From: Azadirachta indica
Taxonomy: Eukaryota; Streptophyta; Magnoliopsida; Sapindales; Meliaceae
Direction: 5' to 3'
DNA length: 64,000 bases
NCBI GenBank assembly: GCA_022749755.1
Contig: CM040443.1
Coordinates: forward strand, 14,399,744-14,463,743
Under the pieces are notes generated by a model, which was not told where the DNA came from, ran no database searches, and saw only the letters and a program-made list of their open reading frames with translations. Below are positions 37,030 to 49,244 of this stretch, in pieces. Made by a program: the position numbers and the translations under genes. Every line of letters begins with the position of its first letter. Position 1 is the first letter of the stretch.

Positions 37030-37375
37030 GAACATAATTTGAAAATAAGGGTACGATCAAGGAGATTCTTGCTGATTACGAGGATAGATAATAATTCCTT
37101 TTCACTCTCTAGATTGACACACCACTCTTTAAAAATTCTTATTATCTTTATGTTTTTCTGGAGCTTTCAAGGTTCCAACACTTTCTGCATCAAAAGAAAC
37201 TGATTTGGAATCATGGTTAGTTGATTGTAATATATACTTTGGGATTTTTGTTGAAGCTCCACATATAATCGGATTTGTAGCAAATTTGGTAAAATCTACC
37301 ATCAATTGAAGGTTATTAGAGGATTGTTGTTGACTTGGTATAGTATACTTAGCTCTTGAGGTTCCTAGCAAAATA
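37030..37375 (-). pseudogene. LINE ORF1-like C-terminal fragment, copy 3
   Basis: The minus-strand frame (37371-37129) reads NNLQLMVDFTKFA and SVSFDAESVGTLKAPEKHKD, the same as the end of the fragment at 50263-50500 (ALQFVVDLTKFA, SVSFDADNVGSLKALEKYKD). The flank GGGTACGATCAAGGAGATTC also recurs in inverse at about 50565. This is a truncated transposon piece abutting the RIO2 pseudogene. Confidence 0.7.
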
Positions 37376-38875
37376 ACTCAATCATGTTAATCCTAAAATC
37401 AAGGATTAATCTTATAAGTTACATTATACAAAATCAAAAATATAATTCCCCAATTCAATCCTTAGGTCAATTAACAACTTTTTATATCTTAAATGATATT
37501 TGATTCTCATGAAATTAGAATATCACTACATAACATCTTATTAAAATATGCATCCTTGATTCATTCCGTAACTACTCTTGTCGTTTACAAAACTTAAGTC
37601 ACTTATTTCCAACAATACAAAAGGCTTAGTATCTCTAGGTCTTCGATTTTTAATAATTTAACCACTTCACAAATTTATAACCTATTTCAATAATTTTCAT
37701 TTTGGGTTTCTAAGATTCTGTCAATCACAAATTTACAGTGAGATAACCCACTTTAAAAATTAATAATAAATTAAATATATGAGATTAGGTCACAAATTTT
37801 AGTATATTACAATAGACATTGTTAGAAATCATTTTGTAAAATTTCGTAATTTTGGAGATGATTTGTCGACTTAAAAAATGTTGCTATTCATGTATTCTAC
37901 AAAATCAGTATTTTTCAACATTTTCGAGTTAGGTTTAAAAGTTCACATAAAATTGAGAACACAACATTTTCGAAAGGAATAAATTTTATAATGACCTTTA
38001 AGATGTCTAATTTCACCGGTTAAAATAATTTTACAAATACCAAATACAAAAATTTTTAAATTTTTGGACTAAGCTATTGTCTAAGGTTTAGGTCTTGCAA
38101 AAATTTCTCATGTTATCATTACTTATTCTTACACAAATAGATAACCATTTGTATCATTAAAATCATGCTTATAAGCCATAAATATTCCACATTAGTATAT
38201 ATCCTCATTATTTTCTTACAATCATTATATAAAATACATCTCCATAATTTAAATCAACATCATAAAAGACAATGAAACTTGAGAGGTTGAAGAATTACTT
38301 CAGGTCTTCTCAATTTCTTCTTAAAAATTCTTAATTCTCTACAAATTCCCTTGTCTCTTTCTCTAATAATACTTTAATACTTATTTGACACTTAAACTTG
38401 GGAGAGGAAAGTATTTGTAGTTAAGGCCAATCATCTTAAGCCATTGAATTGGTTGTTGTACCTAACATTTGACCAAACTTAACCATTCATTTTATTCTTC
38501 GTCTATCAGTTTCACCTACTACACCTACCAACCATATCTAGTGTCGGAAGATTTTATGTAATGGATTCCTTAAAATTGGGCTTACGTAGTTAGATTTCTA
38601 TATTCTTTTCTTTTATAAAACATAAGTTCTTAGGATTAAGCTTGTATTCTTACTAAGTATTCTCACACTTAATACTATTTTAATAATATTTCAACCTTAC
38701 ATTTGAGACTTTCTAAATAATCATAATTATTATAATATACAATCATTAAATACTTTTAAATACTTCTAAAACTTATAATTCAATGCTAAAATTCAATTAA
38801 CTTATCTAAGTACTAATATAGAATAGGCATGCATATATATATATATATATTACATACAGCTTAGAGGATATTACA
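37376..38875 (-). mobile_element. Ty3/gypsy LTR, minus orientation
   Basis: On the minus strand it starts TGTAATATCC at 38875, immediately after the gypsy integrase/3' region (38876-39330). Near 38395-38440 it has CTACAAATACTTTCC, a promoter-like box, followed by AGAGAATTAAG. A second, shorter copy of its first 330 bases is at 46625-46962. The far end near 37376 is a guess based on where the LINE fragment starts. Confidence 0.6.
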
Positions 38876-39330
38876 ATTTCTCCCCTACTTCAAAAAATTT
38901 TGTCCTCGAAATTCACTTACTTATCTCTCAAAAAGGTGAGAATATTTCATTCACATTTTTTCCTCTTGTACTTATGTTGTCACCTCTATGGAATGATTTT
39001 GTCATAAGACTTTGACAAAAAGTATCTTTTTAGAACACAACACTTGTTTTTAATGATCCAACAATTGCATAGGTTTTTTCATCAGTAAGATCATCTCTAA
39101 GATAAAACAATTTGTATTTTAATCACATATTCTTGGTTGGGAACATACTTTCATAACATTAACACATGAAATACATCACGAACTCAAGATAATGATGGAA
39201 GAAGAGCAAGTAGGTAAGCCAGATCTCTTACCTTTTCAAGATCTCAAAAGGGATAATAAACTTTGAACTCAATTTTCCCTTTAACAAACATTTAAAATTG
39301 TATATTTATCAAGAGATATATTATGATTTT
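38876..39330 (-). pseudogene. Ty3/gypsy integrase C-terminus remnant
   Basis: Reading the minus strand through several frames gives the end of a gypsy polyprotein. There is a PFEILKR segment (GPF/Y-like motif), then LAYLLALLPSLS, FHVNVMK or WKYVPNQ, and near the end HLFER-VSEFRGQNFLK, the usual last residues before the 3' LTR in Tekay/Del-type elements. Stops and shifts throughout. Confidence 0.7.
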
Positions 39331-39479
39331 GTACTTAAGAATGTCCTTAACTCTCCCATAATTAAGCACTTTTCTTTACATTACTTCAAAGTAAGAAATG
39401 GATTAAATTGAATAAAATGATTATTTTTGCGCATGATTCATATAATGAGTGTATTTTTTAAACTAGGTTGATTGATAAG

Positions 39480-40690
39480 ATTCTTAGATTAAGAGAAAAA
39501 AAACTCATTACTTAACAACTTTGTAAGCAAACGATTTTACGTGCCTTATGAATCATGCTTTCAAGCCTTTTATTGGAAAATTTTTTGTTGCGTACTTTGA
39601 TGATATTCTTGTATATAGCAAGGATGAAGAATGACATATAAACCATCTTTGGCAAGTGTTTGACACATTTTAACAACAAAAGCTTTATGCTAGTTTGAAG
39701 TGTGAATTCTTTACTAAAAGCCTAGTGTTTTTGGGCTTGTTGTATTTAAAGAAGGCATCAAGATGGATTTCAACGAGGTTAAAGTAATCTTCAATTGACC
39801 AATGCTTAACTCTTTACATGACATTCATATTTTTTATGGCCTTGTGTCATGTTATCAGTGTTTTATCAAAGGATTCAGCACTAATTATTGAGTGTCTAAA
39901 GGGAGAAACTTTCAAATGATCAAAAGATGTGCAGAAGAGCTTTAACACTATCAAAAACAAGTTAACTAAAGCACCCATTCTTTCATATCTAAATTTTAAA
40001 GAATTATTCGAAGTTTAATGCCATGGGTCAAATGTTGTAATTGTTGGTGTTTTGAGCAAAGAAAATAAACCAATCACCTTCTGTAGTTAAAAGCTAAATG
40101 ATACAAAAAGGAAATACTCAAATTATGACAAGAAGTTTGCACCATTTGTAGAGCTTTGGAACATTGAAATCAATGTCTTATTGCAACCATTTATTTTATA
40201 TTTTGACCATAAAGCTTTAAAATTCATCAACACTCAACAAAAGCTAAATTGAAGACATGTTGGATTGATTGAGTTTCTTCAAGCTTTATTTCACTAATAA
40301 ACACAAATGTAGAATTTAAAATGTTGTTGCTAATGCATTAACTTGAAAACATTCCTTACTATCTTCAATGCAATTGATAGTTATAAATTTTGAAGGCGTG
40401 AAAGAATTGTATACAAATGATCCAAACTTTGACAAAATATGGGCAGAATGTGAAGATTATCGTTATAAATAATTACGACAAGATAGCTATCTTTTTAAAG
40501 ATAATAGTTTATCTCTTTAAGGTAATTGTTTATGCATTTCTTGGTATACTTTAAGAGAGTTTATTATTATAAAGGCTCATGACAGTTGTGTTGGAGGACA
40601 CTTCAGTAGAGATAAAAACACTTACTCGCTTGAAAAACAAGGTCTTTTAGCCAAATACAGGACATGATGGGATGAAGCATGTGGAAAGCT
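39480..40690 (+). pseudogene. Ty3/gypsy reverse transcriptase / RNase H remnant
   Basis: Plus strand. The reverse transcriptase active site is intact in sequence (YFDDILVYSKDEE near 39594), followed by YASLKCEFFTKSLVFLG. Next come SFNTIKNKLTKAPILSYLNF, ENKPITF and KRKYSNYDKKFAPFVE of the RNase H region, and YFDHKALKFINTQQKLN. A distant zinc-binding part reads HDSCVGGHFSRDKNT near 40575. Many stops. Orientation is opposite to the integrase piece at 38876-39330, so these come from two different elements. Confidence 0.85.
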
Positions 40691-40771
40691 ATGGCATTTC
40701 GTCTATGTTTAACTTCTCAGATTTCTTTCCTTATTATAAAGATCATAGTAACATAAACTTAAGGATGAGCT

Positions 40772-41830
40772 TGTTATAACCTGGGGAGATTCACATGGGA
40801 GTGTCTGAATATGAAGTCTCAAATTCAAGTGCTTGTAAGTTTAAGATATTACCTTAATTTGCTAAGCCTTAATGACATTATTAAGGGGGTAAATTTGGAA
40901 TTTAATTTATATTGATTGAGAAATAATTTTTGAATGTGCTAGATACCTCTAGAAAGATGAAGAAGTAATCTGTCTAGCAAAATTTACGATTTTGGGTTTG
41001 AAGTTCTTTAGAAAAAGTTATGATTGATTATTTACGGGATGTTCACTGTTAAGGTCAATTAAGACTACACGATTTCGAAGAAAATTTGAAATAAAATTTA
41101 AGTAAGAAAAGCATGAATCTTGAAAGACGAAAATTTTTAATGATGGAGAATGACGTGGCTAGCTGACATAGTATTTGAACAAGTGGATGATGAGTTGGCA
41201 ACATATAACAATCAATAATTAATTAAATGATGTCATTGCTTACATTACGTATGTAATGTCATTACTTACATCAATTACATATGTGATGTCATTTTTTACA
41301 TGAATATCTATATGATATCATTGCTTACACCAAGTATGTAAACAATATCATGGCTTCCATTTTTTAGTTATGTTGGGGATGCTATAAATATCCATTAGTT
41401 TAAGCTTTATTAAAAAAGAAGATAAAAGATTAGTTGTGTGTTTATTCAGTGATAAACTGAGTGTTCTTTAAACTTTGTGTCTTTTTGGTAAAATTTCATA
41501 GAGTAATGAGTTGACAAGTTCTGTATCTTTTGTTTAATAATTTAGAGTGGTGATATTTGTATTATTTTATTATTATACATAAAATATGAACTTATTTACT
41601 CTACTAAATTCTTTATATATATATATATGATTAGGTGGTGATTTTTTGTATCTCTTATTATTATATTGAGGTGGTGAACTATTATCACTTTAATTTCGTA
41701 AATATTTATTTATCTCATGAGTCCAACATCAATTTCGCAAGTTTGGTATTAATTTTGGTGTCAAATCGATTTTTGGATATGAAAGTTGAATTTTCGATGA
41801 GAACAAGGAATGCTCATGCTTAAAGGTAAG
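40772..41830 (+). mobile_element. Possible LTR downstream of the gypsy remnant
   Basis: It begins TGTTATAACC about 80 bp after the last pol-like text and contains GCTATAAATATCC near 41383, a good TATA-type box, as expected for an LTR promoter. A two- to four-copy repeat at 41225-41350 (ATGTCATTGCTTACAT…TATGTA) lies upstream of the box. The right end was not defined; the frame at 41635-41823 has no recognisable product. Confidence 0.4.
41225..41350 (+). repeat. Short tandem repeat GATGTCATTGCTTACA
   Basis: Variants GATGTCATTGCTTACATTA, AATGTCATTACTTACATCA, GATGTCATTTTTTACATGA and GATATCATTGCTTACACCA follow each other at about 28-37-bp spacing, each with TATGTA or TATATG between. Confidence 0.8.
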
Positions 41831-42264
41831 AGTCACACCTTTATCCTTATTATTAGCGAGTCATCCCACATACATAAATTTGTTGGACATAAGAATGCAA
41901 ACTTACATGATCTAGGGGTACTCAAAGGTCTCTGCTATGTCATACAAGATACATAGTACATATCACATAATACCAAACCCAAAGGAATGACCACACATAA
42001 CTATAGGCTTCACAAACACTTGTAGTTGCCTACTAAGAAAGTAATAAATTCTGATACCCTTTAAAAAAATACAAAGTTTTTAACTTTTATGAATATTTTT
42101 CTTACAAAAGCACGTTTTGAATATGTTTATGCTAATGCCAATGCTTAATGATTTTTGTACAATACATAAGTATATAGTTGTACACAATATGGTAACATAT
42201 AAATAAATCAATGTTTTCACATACATAATTTCAAAACATTTTCCTATAGTCACACAAATATATA

Positions 42265-42480
42265 TGTTTATGTGATTTCTTTTTGAAAAGTCTAGTATAC
42301 TTATATATATATATATATAACTCATAACATTTGCAAACATATTCAAACACAAATACTTATGTTTATTGTGATTCCTTTTTAAAATTTTAGAACACTTACA
42401 TATATAATTTCATAACATTTGCAAACATATTCAAATATACAAAATCTATGTTTATTGTAATCCCTTTTTAAAAGAAAATA
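42265..42480 (+). repeat. Tandem repeat of about 92 bp, 2.5 copies
   Basis: Units start TATGTTTATTGTGATTCC and end CATAACATTTGCAAACATAT then TCAAAYAYA. An inverse version is at about 45470-45560 and another partial one near 44680. It lies directly before the first copia-type LTR copy. Confidence 0.7.
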
Positions 42481-42484
42481 TAAA

Positions 42485-42880
42485 CTTGATCTAAATCAAA
42501 TATATACAAAGGCCTAAGATTTATCAAAACAGTTCAAGAAAAATAAATGCCCATAAGCCCAATAAAAGAAAGTTTTTATGTTAAGAGAATATTAGGTGAT
42601 ATGAATAATTGAAAGTTAAGTGATTGTTAATAAAGTGTGTTAGGTAAAGATGGATGGTTAGGATTTTGTTTTATGAAGTTTGGTACAAAATCAAATAAAA
42701 ATGGTATAAGATGTTTTGTGTTTACTATAAACACTCACTTGTATTTGTCTTGTATTCAATAAATGAAAGAAGAAGTAATCAAGTGAGTTATAAGCTTAAA
42801 GGATAGAAGCAAGACTGAGGAGTTGTTTGATTGTTTTTATATGTGTTTATGAGAAAGTAAAACTTTTATATGTGAACTGA
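42485..42880 (+). mobile_element. Copia-type LTR, copy 1
   Basis: TATAAACTTGATCTAAATCA through GATGGATGGTTAGG, a TATA-like TTTACTATAAACACTC, and AAAGAAGAAGTAATCAAGTG to about 42880. It is homologous to 43054-43400 and, inverted, to 44258-44680. The following text, with repeated GTTGACC and AATTGAG words, resembles the leader next to the third copy. Confidence 0.65.
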
Positions 42881-43053
42881 ACCCAAATGAGTCAAACTGT
42901 TAATTGAGTTGTTGACCGAGCTGCTGAATAAGTAAATTTGATTGTTAACTTTGATCATTGACCAAAATTGAAAATTTTTGCTAGGTTTTTTTTAAACCCT
43001 TTCCGTTTTTTTATTTCATCTATACAATTAGATTTTATAAATTCTCATTGCAT

Positions 43054-43400
43054 TGTTGAAGTATAAACTTGATTTAAATCAAATGTATGCAAGGTCTAAG
43101 TTCATCAAAACAATTTGAGAAAAATGAATGCCCAATAAAAGAAAGTTTCTAATATTAGGAGAATGTTAGGTTATATAAATAAATGAAAGTTAAGTGAGTT
43201 TTAGTAAAGTCTATTAGGTGAAGATGGATGGTTAGGGTTACTTTGTGAAATTTGTTACAACAATAAATCAAACGATCTAAGATGTTTTATATTTACTATA
43301 AATATTCCTTTGTATCCAATCAAAGAAAGAAGAAATAATCGAGCAAGTTGTGAGCTTTAAAGATAGAAGTAAGAGTGAGGAGTTGTGACAATGTGATAAA
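43054..43400 (+). mobile_element. Copia-type LTR, copy 2
   Basis: Starts TGTTGAAGTATAAACTTG, a typical copia LTR start, and runs colinear with copy 1 to about 43400, where gag sequence on the opposite strand begins. It is truncated at its right end. Confidence 0.65.
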
Positions 43401-43409
43401 ATTTTGGAT

Positions 43410-43870
43410 TCAATGAGCATTTCACATCTCCTAACTTCTCTTCATTTCTTTTCAATTGATTAGAAACAATTGTGACTATTGATAAGTAATTAGAAACCAT
43501 CTCACCTTCATTTATATATAAAGCATCAAATTCTCTACTTAGAGTTTGAAGACATACTTCTATAACTTGTTTAACACTTTATAGGATATTTAAAGTTTAT
43601 TCTATGCTTGCTTGGTTGAGGTTGCATTCGAAATCTTTTCAAAATTATTATCATTTAATGCTTGGTAGATGTGGTAGAGAGCTTGCTTGTCTTTCTTTGT
43701 AAAGTCTTTCAATAAGTCTTTTCGTGCTTGAGTTAAGGAGGTGTCATCTTTAAGTTCATTCTAGCCTTTCTCCACAATAGCCTACAAGTCTTATGTGCCA
43801 CGGAATGTTTATTTTGATATTTCAATTATCAAAGTTGTTTTGGTTGAGTGCTAAAATTTGAAATATCATC
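43410..43870 (-). pseudogene. Ty1/copia gag remnant
   Basis: Minus strand. A DUF4219-like start (MMIFQILALNQNNFDN) is followed, in shifted frames, by YNELKDDTSLTQAQKDLLKD-type text. UBN2-type gag words then follow: NNFEKISNATSTKQAWNKL, SREFDALYINEGEMVSNYLS and NQLKRNEEKLGDV. Stops interrupt all frames. The same strand carries the primer binding site at 44241-44253 and the LTR at 44258-44680 upstream, so this is the 5' third of a copia element, cut off before pol. Confidence 0.8.
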
Positions 43871-44240
43871 ATACCATTAACCATATCTCTTAATGTAGTA
43901 AGAATTTACAAAATCTAATTGTATGAATGGAACTAGAATGCTAAAAAAGTTTAGGAAGAACGTAGTCAAAACTTTCAATTTTGGTTGACGATCAAACTTA
44001 CCAGTCAACAGATTAACTTGACTCGATTCAATTTAGTCAATGGCTCAACTTTGCTCAGTTTGGTTTAATCAACGACTTAACTTGGCTTGACTAAATAAGT
44101 CAATTCAATCTCCTTTTTTTGTAAAACAATCTTTCAACAGTTTGTCGAAACATGATTTTGACTATTTTTGCTACGTTACGTTCCTTTTGTGAGATGTTTG
44201 TTTTGATATATTTTAGTGATATTTTTTACACAACAAACTT

Positions 44241-44253
44241 GGTTCTGATACCA
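44241..44253 (-). other. Retrotransposon primer binding site
   Basis: On the minus strand TGGTATCAGAACC follows the LTR end AACA by a few bases. It is complementary to the 3' end of plant initiator methionine tRNA, the usual primer for copia reverse transcription. Confidence 0.85.
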
Positions 44254-44257
44254 TTTT

Positions 44258-44680
44258 GTTGAAAAGATTATACACTTAAATAAATTAAACTTTTATTTTC
44301 ATACAAACACTTATAGAAACACTCAAACAACTTCTTATTTTTCTTATATCTTTGAAATTATAACTCACTTGATTGCTTCTTCTTTCTTGGATTTGATGCA
44401 AGACACAAATATAAAAGGGTCTTTATAGTAAACATAAAATATCTTAAACCTCGATTTGTTAAACTGAACTTCATGAAGCAATCTTAACCATCTATCTTCA
44501 TATAACACATTCGACTAATATTCACCTAACTTTTAATTATTTATATCACTTAACATTCTTCTAACATTAAAAACTTCCTTTCATTGGACTTATTGGGTAT
44601 TCATTTTTTTTGGATTGTTATGATGAATCTTGGGCCATATATTTGATTTAAATCAAGTTTATACTTCCATTTAAAAAAGG
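44258..44680 (-). mobile_element. Copia-type 5' LTR, copy 3 (inverted)
   Basis: Reads on the minus strand from GGAAGTATAAACTTGATTTA to a TTTTCAACA end just before the primer binding site. It is homologous to the two plus-strand LTR copies at 42485 and 43054, with ACTATAAAGACCC as the TATA-like box. Confidence 0.75.
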
Positions 44681-44689
44681 GGGATCACA

Positions 44690-46120
44690 ATAAACATATG
44701 TGCTTGGGAAGAGATATCTTGAGATCAATAAAATCATACATTAAAAAATATTTCGATCGAAACTTCACTAAATTGGACAAGACATTAATACATTTTGCCT
44801 CGAGGTAATTCATATCAAAGCCTCAAGGTGAACCCTTACTATAGGCGTCAAATAATCAAGAATGGTTTAATTCTAAATATTGAGCTTGGGTCAAGAGACA
44901 AATCTCACCTCAGTCAATTGTTAAAGTAACCATCAATGAAAAGTCAGATGGAAGATCATGGGGATAACCACAAGGAATTTCATTTCCTTTAAAACTTTTA
45001 TCATGGTTATCCACCCCTTGCATATCATAGAAAATGATCTTATCCTCTACTGTAAGTTGTGAGCTTAGGTGAAAAAGGAAAACCTCACCATAGAAAAATT
45101 GTCATGAACAAGCTAGTTGTAGTAAAATAGCAAGAAAATCATAGGATGATCGCCCAAAATCCCGTTCGCCTTAAAAATTTCATCATATTAATCTTCCATC
45201 CAAATATAGTGTGAGTTAACCCTATTTACATATATAAAATGGTGAAAATCAAATGGGACATGTAGCTTTTGATTGGAACTTTTACTAAAATTATGTCAAA
45301 TTTCTGTCTTATTAAGATATTTTACAAAAAACTATTTCTGGCTTAGGCATCGAAGGGTTTTTGACAAAAAATCAACTTTCTTTTAATTATGTTTCCTTTT
45401 ATAGGTCAATTCACAACAAGATAAGGGAATTGCTTGATAATAGATTTTAAAAAATTCAGCATCAACGATATATATTTGTGTATTAAAATATGTTTGCGAA
45501 TGTTATATGCAAGTGTACTAGACTTTTATAAAAGGATCACAATAAACATATACAAAATAAAAGGATATTTGTGACTTATGTTTAATGAATATTTAAGATT
45601 TTTTTTTTGTTCATTGTTCTTTATACCTATGCTTATGAATTATGGACTACTCATCTATTATTTATAATTAAAATAGGAATTGAGATGTTAGAAACATCGT
45701 CTTACCTTAATTAAGCTCTCTTGAATAAGTATTGAAATTGAATTAATTTAAACGGTTATATGATTTTTTTGTGATTAAATCAATTAATTAAATAAAAAAC
45801 TCACATTAAGGATATACTTAGTTGATTGTAAGTAAGAATTGTCATGATTATTAGGATTTTCTAGTTTTAGTAAAAAGACTAATAATTTAACTTCGAAATA
45901 TTTATATAATTCACATAATATTTTAATATATAAGTAGATAATTAGCCAACTTTCACCTGACTTCATTGAATTCAATCTACTGTAATTTTTCTTATCCATT
46001 TTTAGCAAGTCAATTATTTTTGAAATTGCATCAAACTACCAATTGATTAGAATGTTTAGGACTTTATTTATTGCGATCCCATTTCTTAGTCTTGTACACA
46101 TACCTTTTTACATTCCAAGC
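44690..46120. other. No gene recognised
   Basis: AT-rich sequence, with a slightly less AT-rich part (44760-45200) repeating words like CCTCAAGGTGAACCC and GAGCTTAGGTGAAAAAGG. It may be old retrotransposon leader sequence. The minus frame 45784-46008 has no recognisable motif. Confidence 0.35.
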
Positions 46121-46124
46121 AAAT

Positions 46125-46620
46125 AATCAGCTAATGAGGTGGTTGATGCTTTGAGTGAAAAAACTATGGGAAATTTGGCTGCAGTTGTGGCTCATTAAGC
46201 AAATTCTAATAAATTTTGAGAAGTTTGGTATAGAATTTGTGAAGGGCGACATTAAGGCTTATGTTCTAGAATTATGTATACAACCTATTTGATTGAGTAT
46301 ATTAGAGGGACTCAATAGACTGACAAATTTTTGAGGAAAATCATAAAAGAAATTTCAACAGGTGAAAGACCTAGATTTATGGTGACTGATGATGGAGTTC
46401 TACATTTTGAGGTTACAACAATAGTTAGCAATTTACAATTAGTATGGCTCTTTATGAAATTTTTTATGAAAGAAAATGTTGATTTCTAGTGCATTGAAAC
46501 AAAGTTGGTGAAAGAAAAGTTTGTGACTAGAGATCGTCCAACAAATATGTAAAGTGTTTGAAAAGATTAAAAAAAAAAAGAATAAAAGTGGTCTAGAGTA
46601 AACAAAAAAGTTATGCGAAT
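46125..46620 (+). pseudogene. Ty3/gypsy pol remnant with internal deletion
   Basis: ANEVVDALSEKTMGNLAAVV matches the gypsy RNase H end. Then comes FLRKIIKEISTGERPRFMVT followed by DDGVLHFE, the region before the zinc-binding integrase head. The frame then jumps straight to the late integrase part (MFFMKENVDF-like, then KFVTRDRPTN, and SKQKSYANNWK). The whole catalytic core of integrase is missing. Confidence 0.75.
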
Positions 46621-46624
46621 AATT

Positions 46625-46962
46625 GGAAGATTCTATATAATGGACTTCCTAAAATTGGATTTACGTAATTGGATTTTCATATTATTTTCTTTTTCAAAAT
46701 TGAATTTCTTAAGATTAAACTTGTATTCTTACTAAGTACTTTCACACTTAATACTATGTTTACCTGTATAATAACACTTCAACTTTACACTTGAATCTTT
46801 CTAAGTAAACTTATACTTATTACTATATATACTCATACAATAGTTCTAAAATATTTCTAAAGTCTATAACCCAATACTAAAAATCAATTAACATATCTAA
46901 GTCCTAACATATAATAGGTATGTATATGTATATATATTGCATACTGCTTAGAGGATATTACA
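46625..46962 (-). mobile_element. Gypsy LTR fragment
   Basis: Homologous to 38545-38875 from TGGAAGATTYTATRTAATGG to TGCTTAGAGGATATTACA, same orientation. Only the first third of the LTR is present. It abuts the LINE-like fragment at 46966. Confidence 0.75.
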
Positions 46963-46965
46963 TGG

Positions 46966-48120
46966 TTGATTTTCCTTACAATCCTCACTTGATGGTGAAA
47001 ATAAAGGAGATTCATCTTCTGTTGGTTGTTTTTTTCAATAAAAATCCCACGTCCATTAAAAAGGCTCATAACATAGTGAAGATCACTCGACTCATATTGT
47101 TTAAAACCATGATTGACTCGTTTCTCTATGGTGGGATAGATTCTTCTCAAGTAATATAATCTTATACGAGAGTATAATCTTTTTATACTAGACTAAGAAC
47201 CACTTCCTAAATAAATGTCTCATTGCTAGGTTCAGATCTTAATAAGATGAAGCAGCTTGAGAATTTTTAATAGGACGGTAAATATGGCAAGATTTGTTAT
47301 CTATAAATTCTTTAGCATCCGACCTTTTATCTTTGCCTCCTAGAAAACAATAGTTTTGTGTTTTGTGTCCAAACCAATGACAATCAAAGCATTTGGAAGG
47401 AAGGTTCTGATAATATATCTCAACTAGAAAACCATAATTTGGAAGATCTACAATTAAGATATTAGGTAATGAATTCAATAAATATTTCAACTAATATTCA
47501 AGCGTAATACCCAAATATCTTTTTTCTTGTTGCTTGGTCAATTTGTAATGGTATTCCTACACATTGAGCAACAATCAATCAAATGTTAGGATGTTAATAC
47601 TCCAAGCTAAAATTGTAAACTCTAATCCATACCTAAGCATGTGATTGAATGGCAAACCCTTAAGGATTAAAATTGGGCTTCCATTGAAAAAGTTTGAACA
47701 AGCTTTTAGGATAAGGAGCAAGTGTCACCACCCCATATCCTTTACATGTTATTCTCATCATCAAAATGCATGTCAAAAAATTCTTGAGCTAAATGAATTA
47801 ACAACCATGAAGAAGTTGGTTGCCCAATATTTTAGAAATATTAGTGAATTTTCTCGATTTTTGTTGGCTTTGAACTCAGTTGAAGCATAATTCTCCAAAT
47901 GAGATTAGTTCTGCAAGAATGTATTTTAAGTTTGTGGGATAACAAATCAATACATATGACAATTATCTCCCCATATTGGACTAGAAGTTGATTCAACACT
48001 TGAACCATCTCTTTAGGAACCTTCAATAGAGATGCAAAGGTATTTCTCACCCAACATTATAAGCTTCTTTTAATTGGGCAAATTACATGTTGTATTGAAG
48101 GTTAGGCTTTTCATAAATTT
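46966..48120 (-). pseudogene. LINE ORF1-like (DUF4283/zinc-knuckle) fragment, copy 1
   Basis: The minus-strand frame 47490-47239 carries PSKCFDCHWFGHKTQNYCFL, a C-X2-C-X4-H-type zinc knuckle with the final Cys displaced, plus surrounding GGKDKRS text. Further along the same strand are EKNNQQKMNLLYFHHQ and, upstream, ASLLKVPKEMVQVLNQLL from the DUF4283-like part. It pairs with the plus-strand copy at 49245-50545. This domain pair is usual for plant L1-type LINE ORF1 proteins, which bind RNA. No endonuclease or reverse transcriptase follows. Confidence 0.75.
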
Positions 48121-48296
48121 GGATTGGATCAATTTGATGCCCTGTCAACAGCAAATAAAAAGTAACCTAAGGTTGCTATAGTAACTTGAATGAGTTTCTC
48201 GCTAATGCTATAGTACATTGGTCACGAATCTTTCTAGAAAATTCAATTTTCTAGCCAATATATCACCTCCTACACCATTGAACTAAGAATTAAACA

Positions 48297-48650
48297 ATCT
48301 ATCTTTTGAAAGCTTTTTGGAGTCATCAACGATGAGCTAAGTCGCTAGATTTAAAGGCTATAATAACTCAAAGGCTTGCTATAGTAAATCGAAGGATTGT
48401 TATATTAACATCAGTGACGAATTTACTCCAAAATCAAGGTTTTTCAGTGAGTAAACTCTCACCCTCAACACTATCAGATTCAGAATCTTGTGATCTATCT
48501 TTTGGAAGCTCTTTAGAGCCATCAACGATGAGATAAGTTACCTGATTTTGAAGGGATGCTACAATAATGCTAGTGATGAATCCACTTCAAAAATAGGGTT
48601 GTCTAGCGAAAGAACTCTCACTTCTCACACCATCTGATTTAGGATTGGAT
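48297..48650 (+). repeat. Degenerate tandem repeat of about 190 bp
   Basis: ATCTATCTTTTGAAAGCT, then GAGTCATCAACGATGAG, then CAAGGTTTTTCAGTGAG and CTCTCACC recur in two units (48297-48480, 48495-48650). A third partial copy is at about 49120-49170 (AACTATCTTTCGAAAGCT). It fills the spacer between the two inverted LINE copies. Confidence 0.7.
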
Positions 48651-48654
48651 AGGC

Positions 48655-49110
48655 CTAGGGAAAAGTCTAAACTGAATTAAACTGTTTGGTTCTTTATAGT
48701 TTGGTTATTATTTCAATTTGTTTTAATTTGATTTTAAAATAGATTATTTCAGACGAGCACTGAACGTAAAATTTTATATAAGTTCCTAAAGTATTAAAAA
48801 ATTACAAATAAAAATTTTATAAAACATTACATAAATTTATAAAAAAAATGGGAATTATTATTAATTTTACAAATTTTTTCTTCTTGTGTAATATTTAAAA
48901 GTTATAGGGACTTATATAAAAATATCCCTAAAATTAAGAACCAACAAGGAATAGTTGTTAGAATCGAACTTAGATCGAGCTAATTTCAATTTGAATTAAC
49001 TCAATTCTGTAATTTGGTTTTATTCAGTTCGATTTCTCAAATCCAAATTCTATTTTAATTTGGCTTGATTTTACATAAAACCGAATCAAATCTGTACTTG
49101 ACCACCTTTA
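48655..49110. mobile_element. Possible short DNA transposon
   Basis: AACTGAATTAAACTGTTTGG on the left and TGATTCGGTTTTATG (reverse complement of the right part) recall the Asn/Pro-like 'AACCGAATTAAACC' ends of plant non-autonomous elements. The inside is AT-rich. Ends and target duplication were not resolved. Confidence 0.3.
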
Positions 49111-49244
49111 GAATAGTGTTAACTATCTTTCGAAAGCTTTTCGAAGTCATCAACAGTAAGCTATAATGACATTGAAAAATAAAGACAAAGTGTCCTTTTG
49201 GAATTTTTAGCTTGAAATTTACAATTGTTTAATTTGAATGAGTT

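Noticed and set aside
42265..42480. CRISPR-like array
   Set aside because: The repeats are AT-rich, imperfect, contiguous without unique spacers, and the genome is a plant nuclear one.
46920..47159. Plus-strand open frame as a gene
   Set aside because: It is the antisense of the LINE-like fragment on the minus strand joined to LTR sequence.
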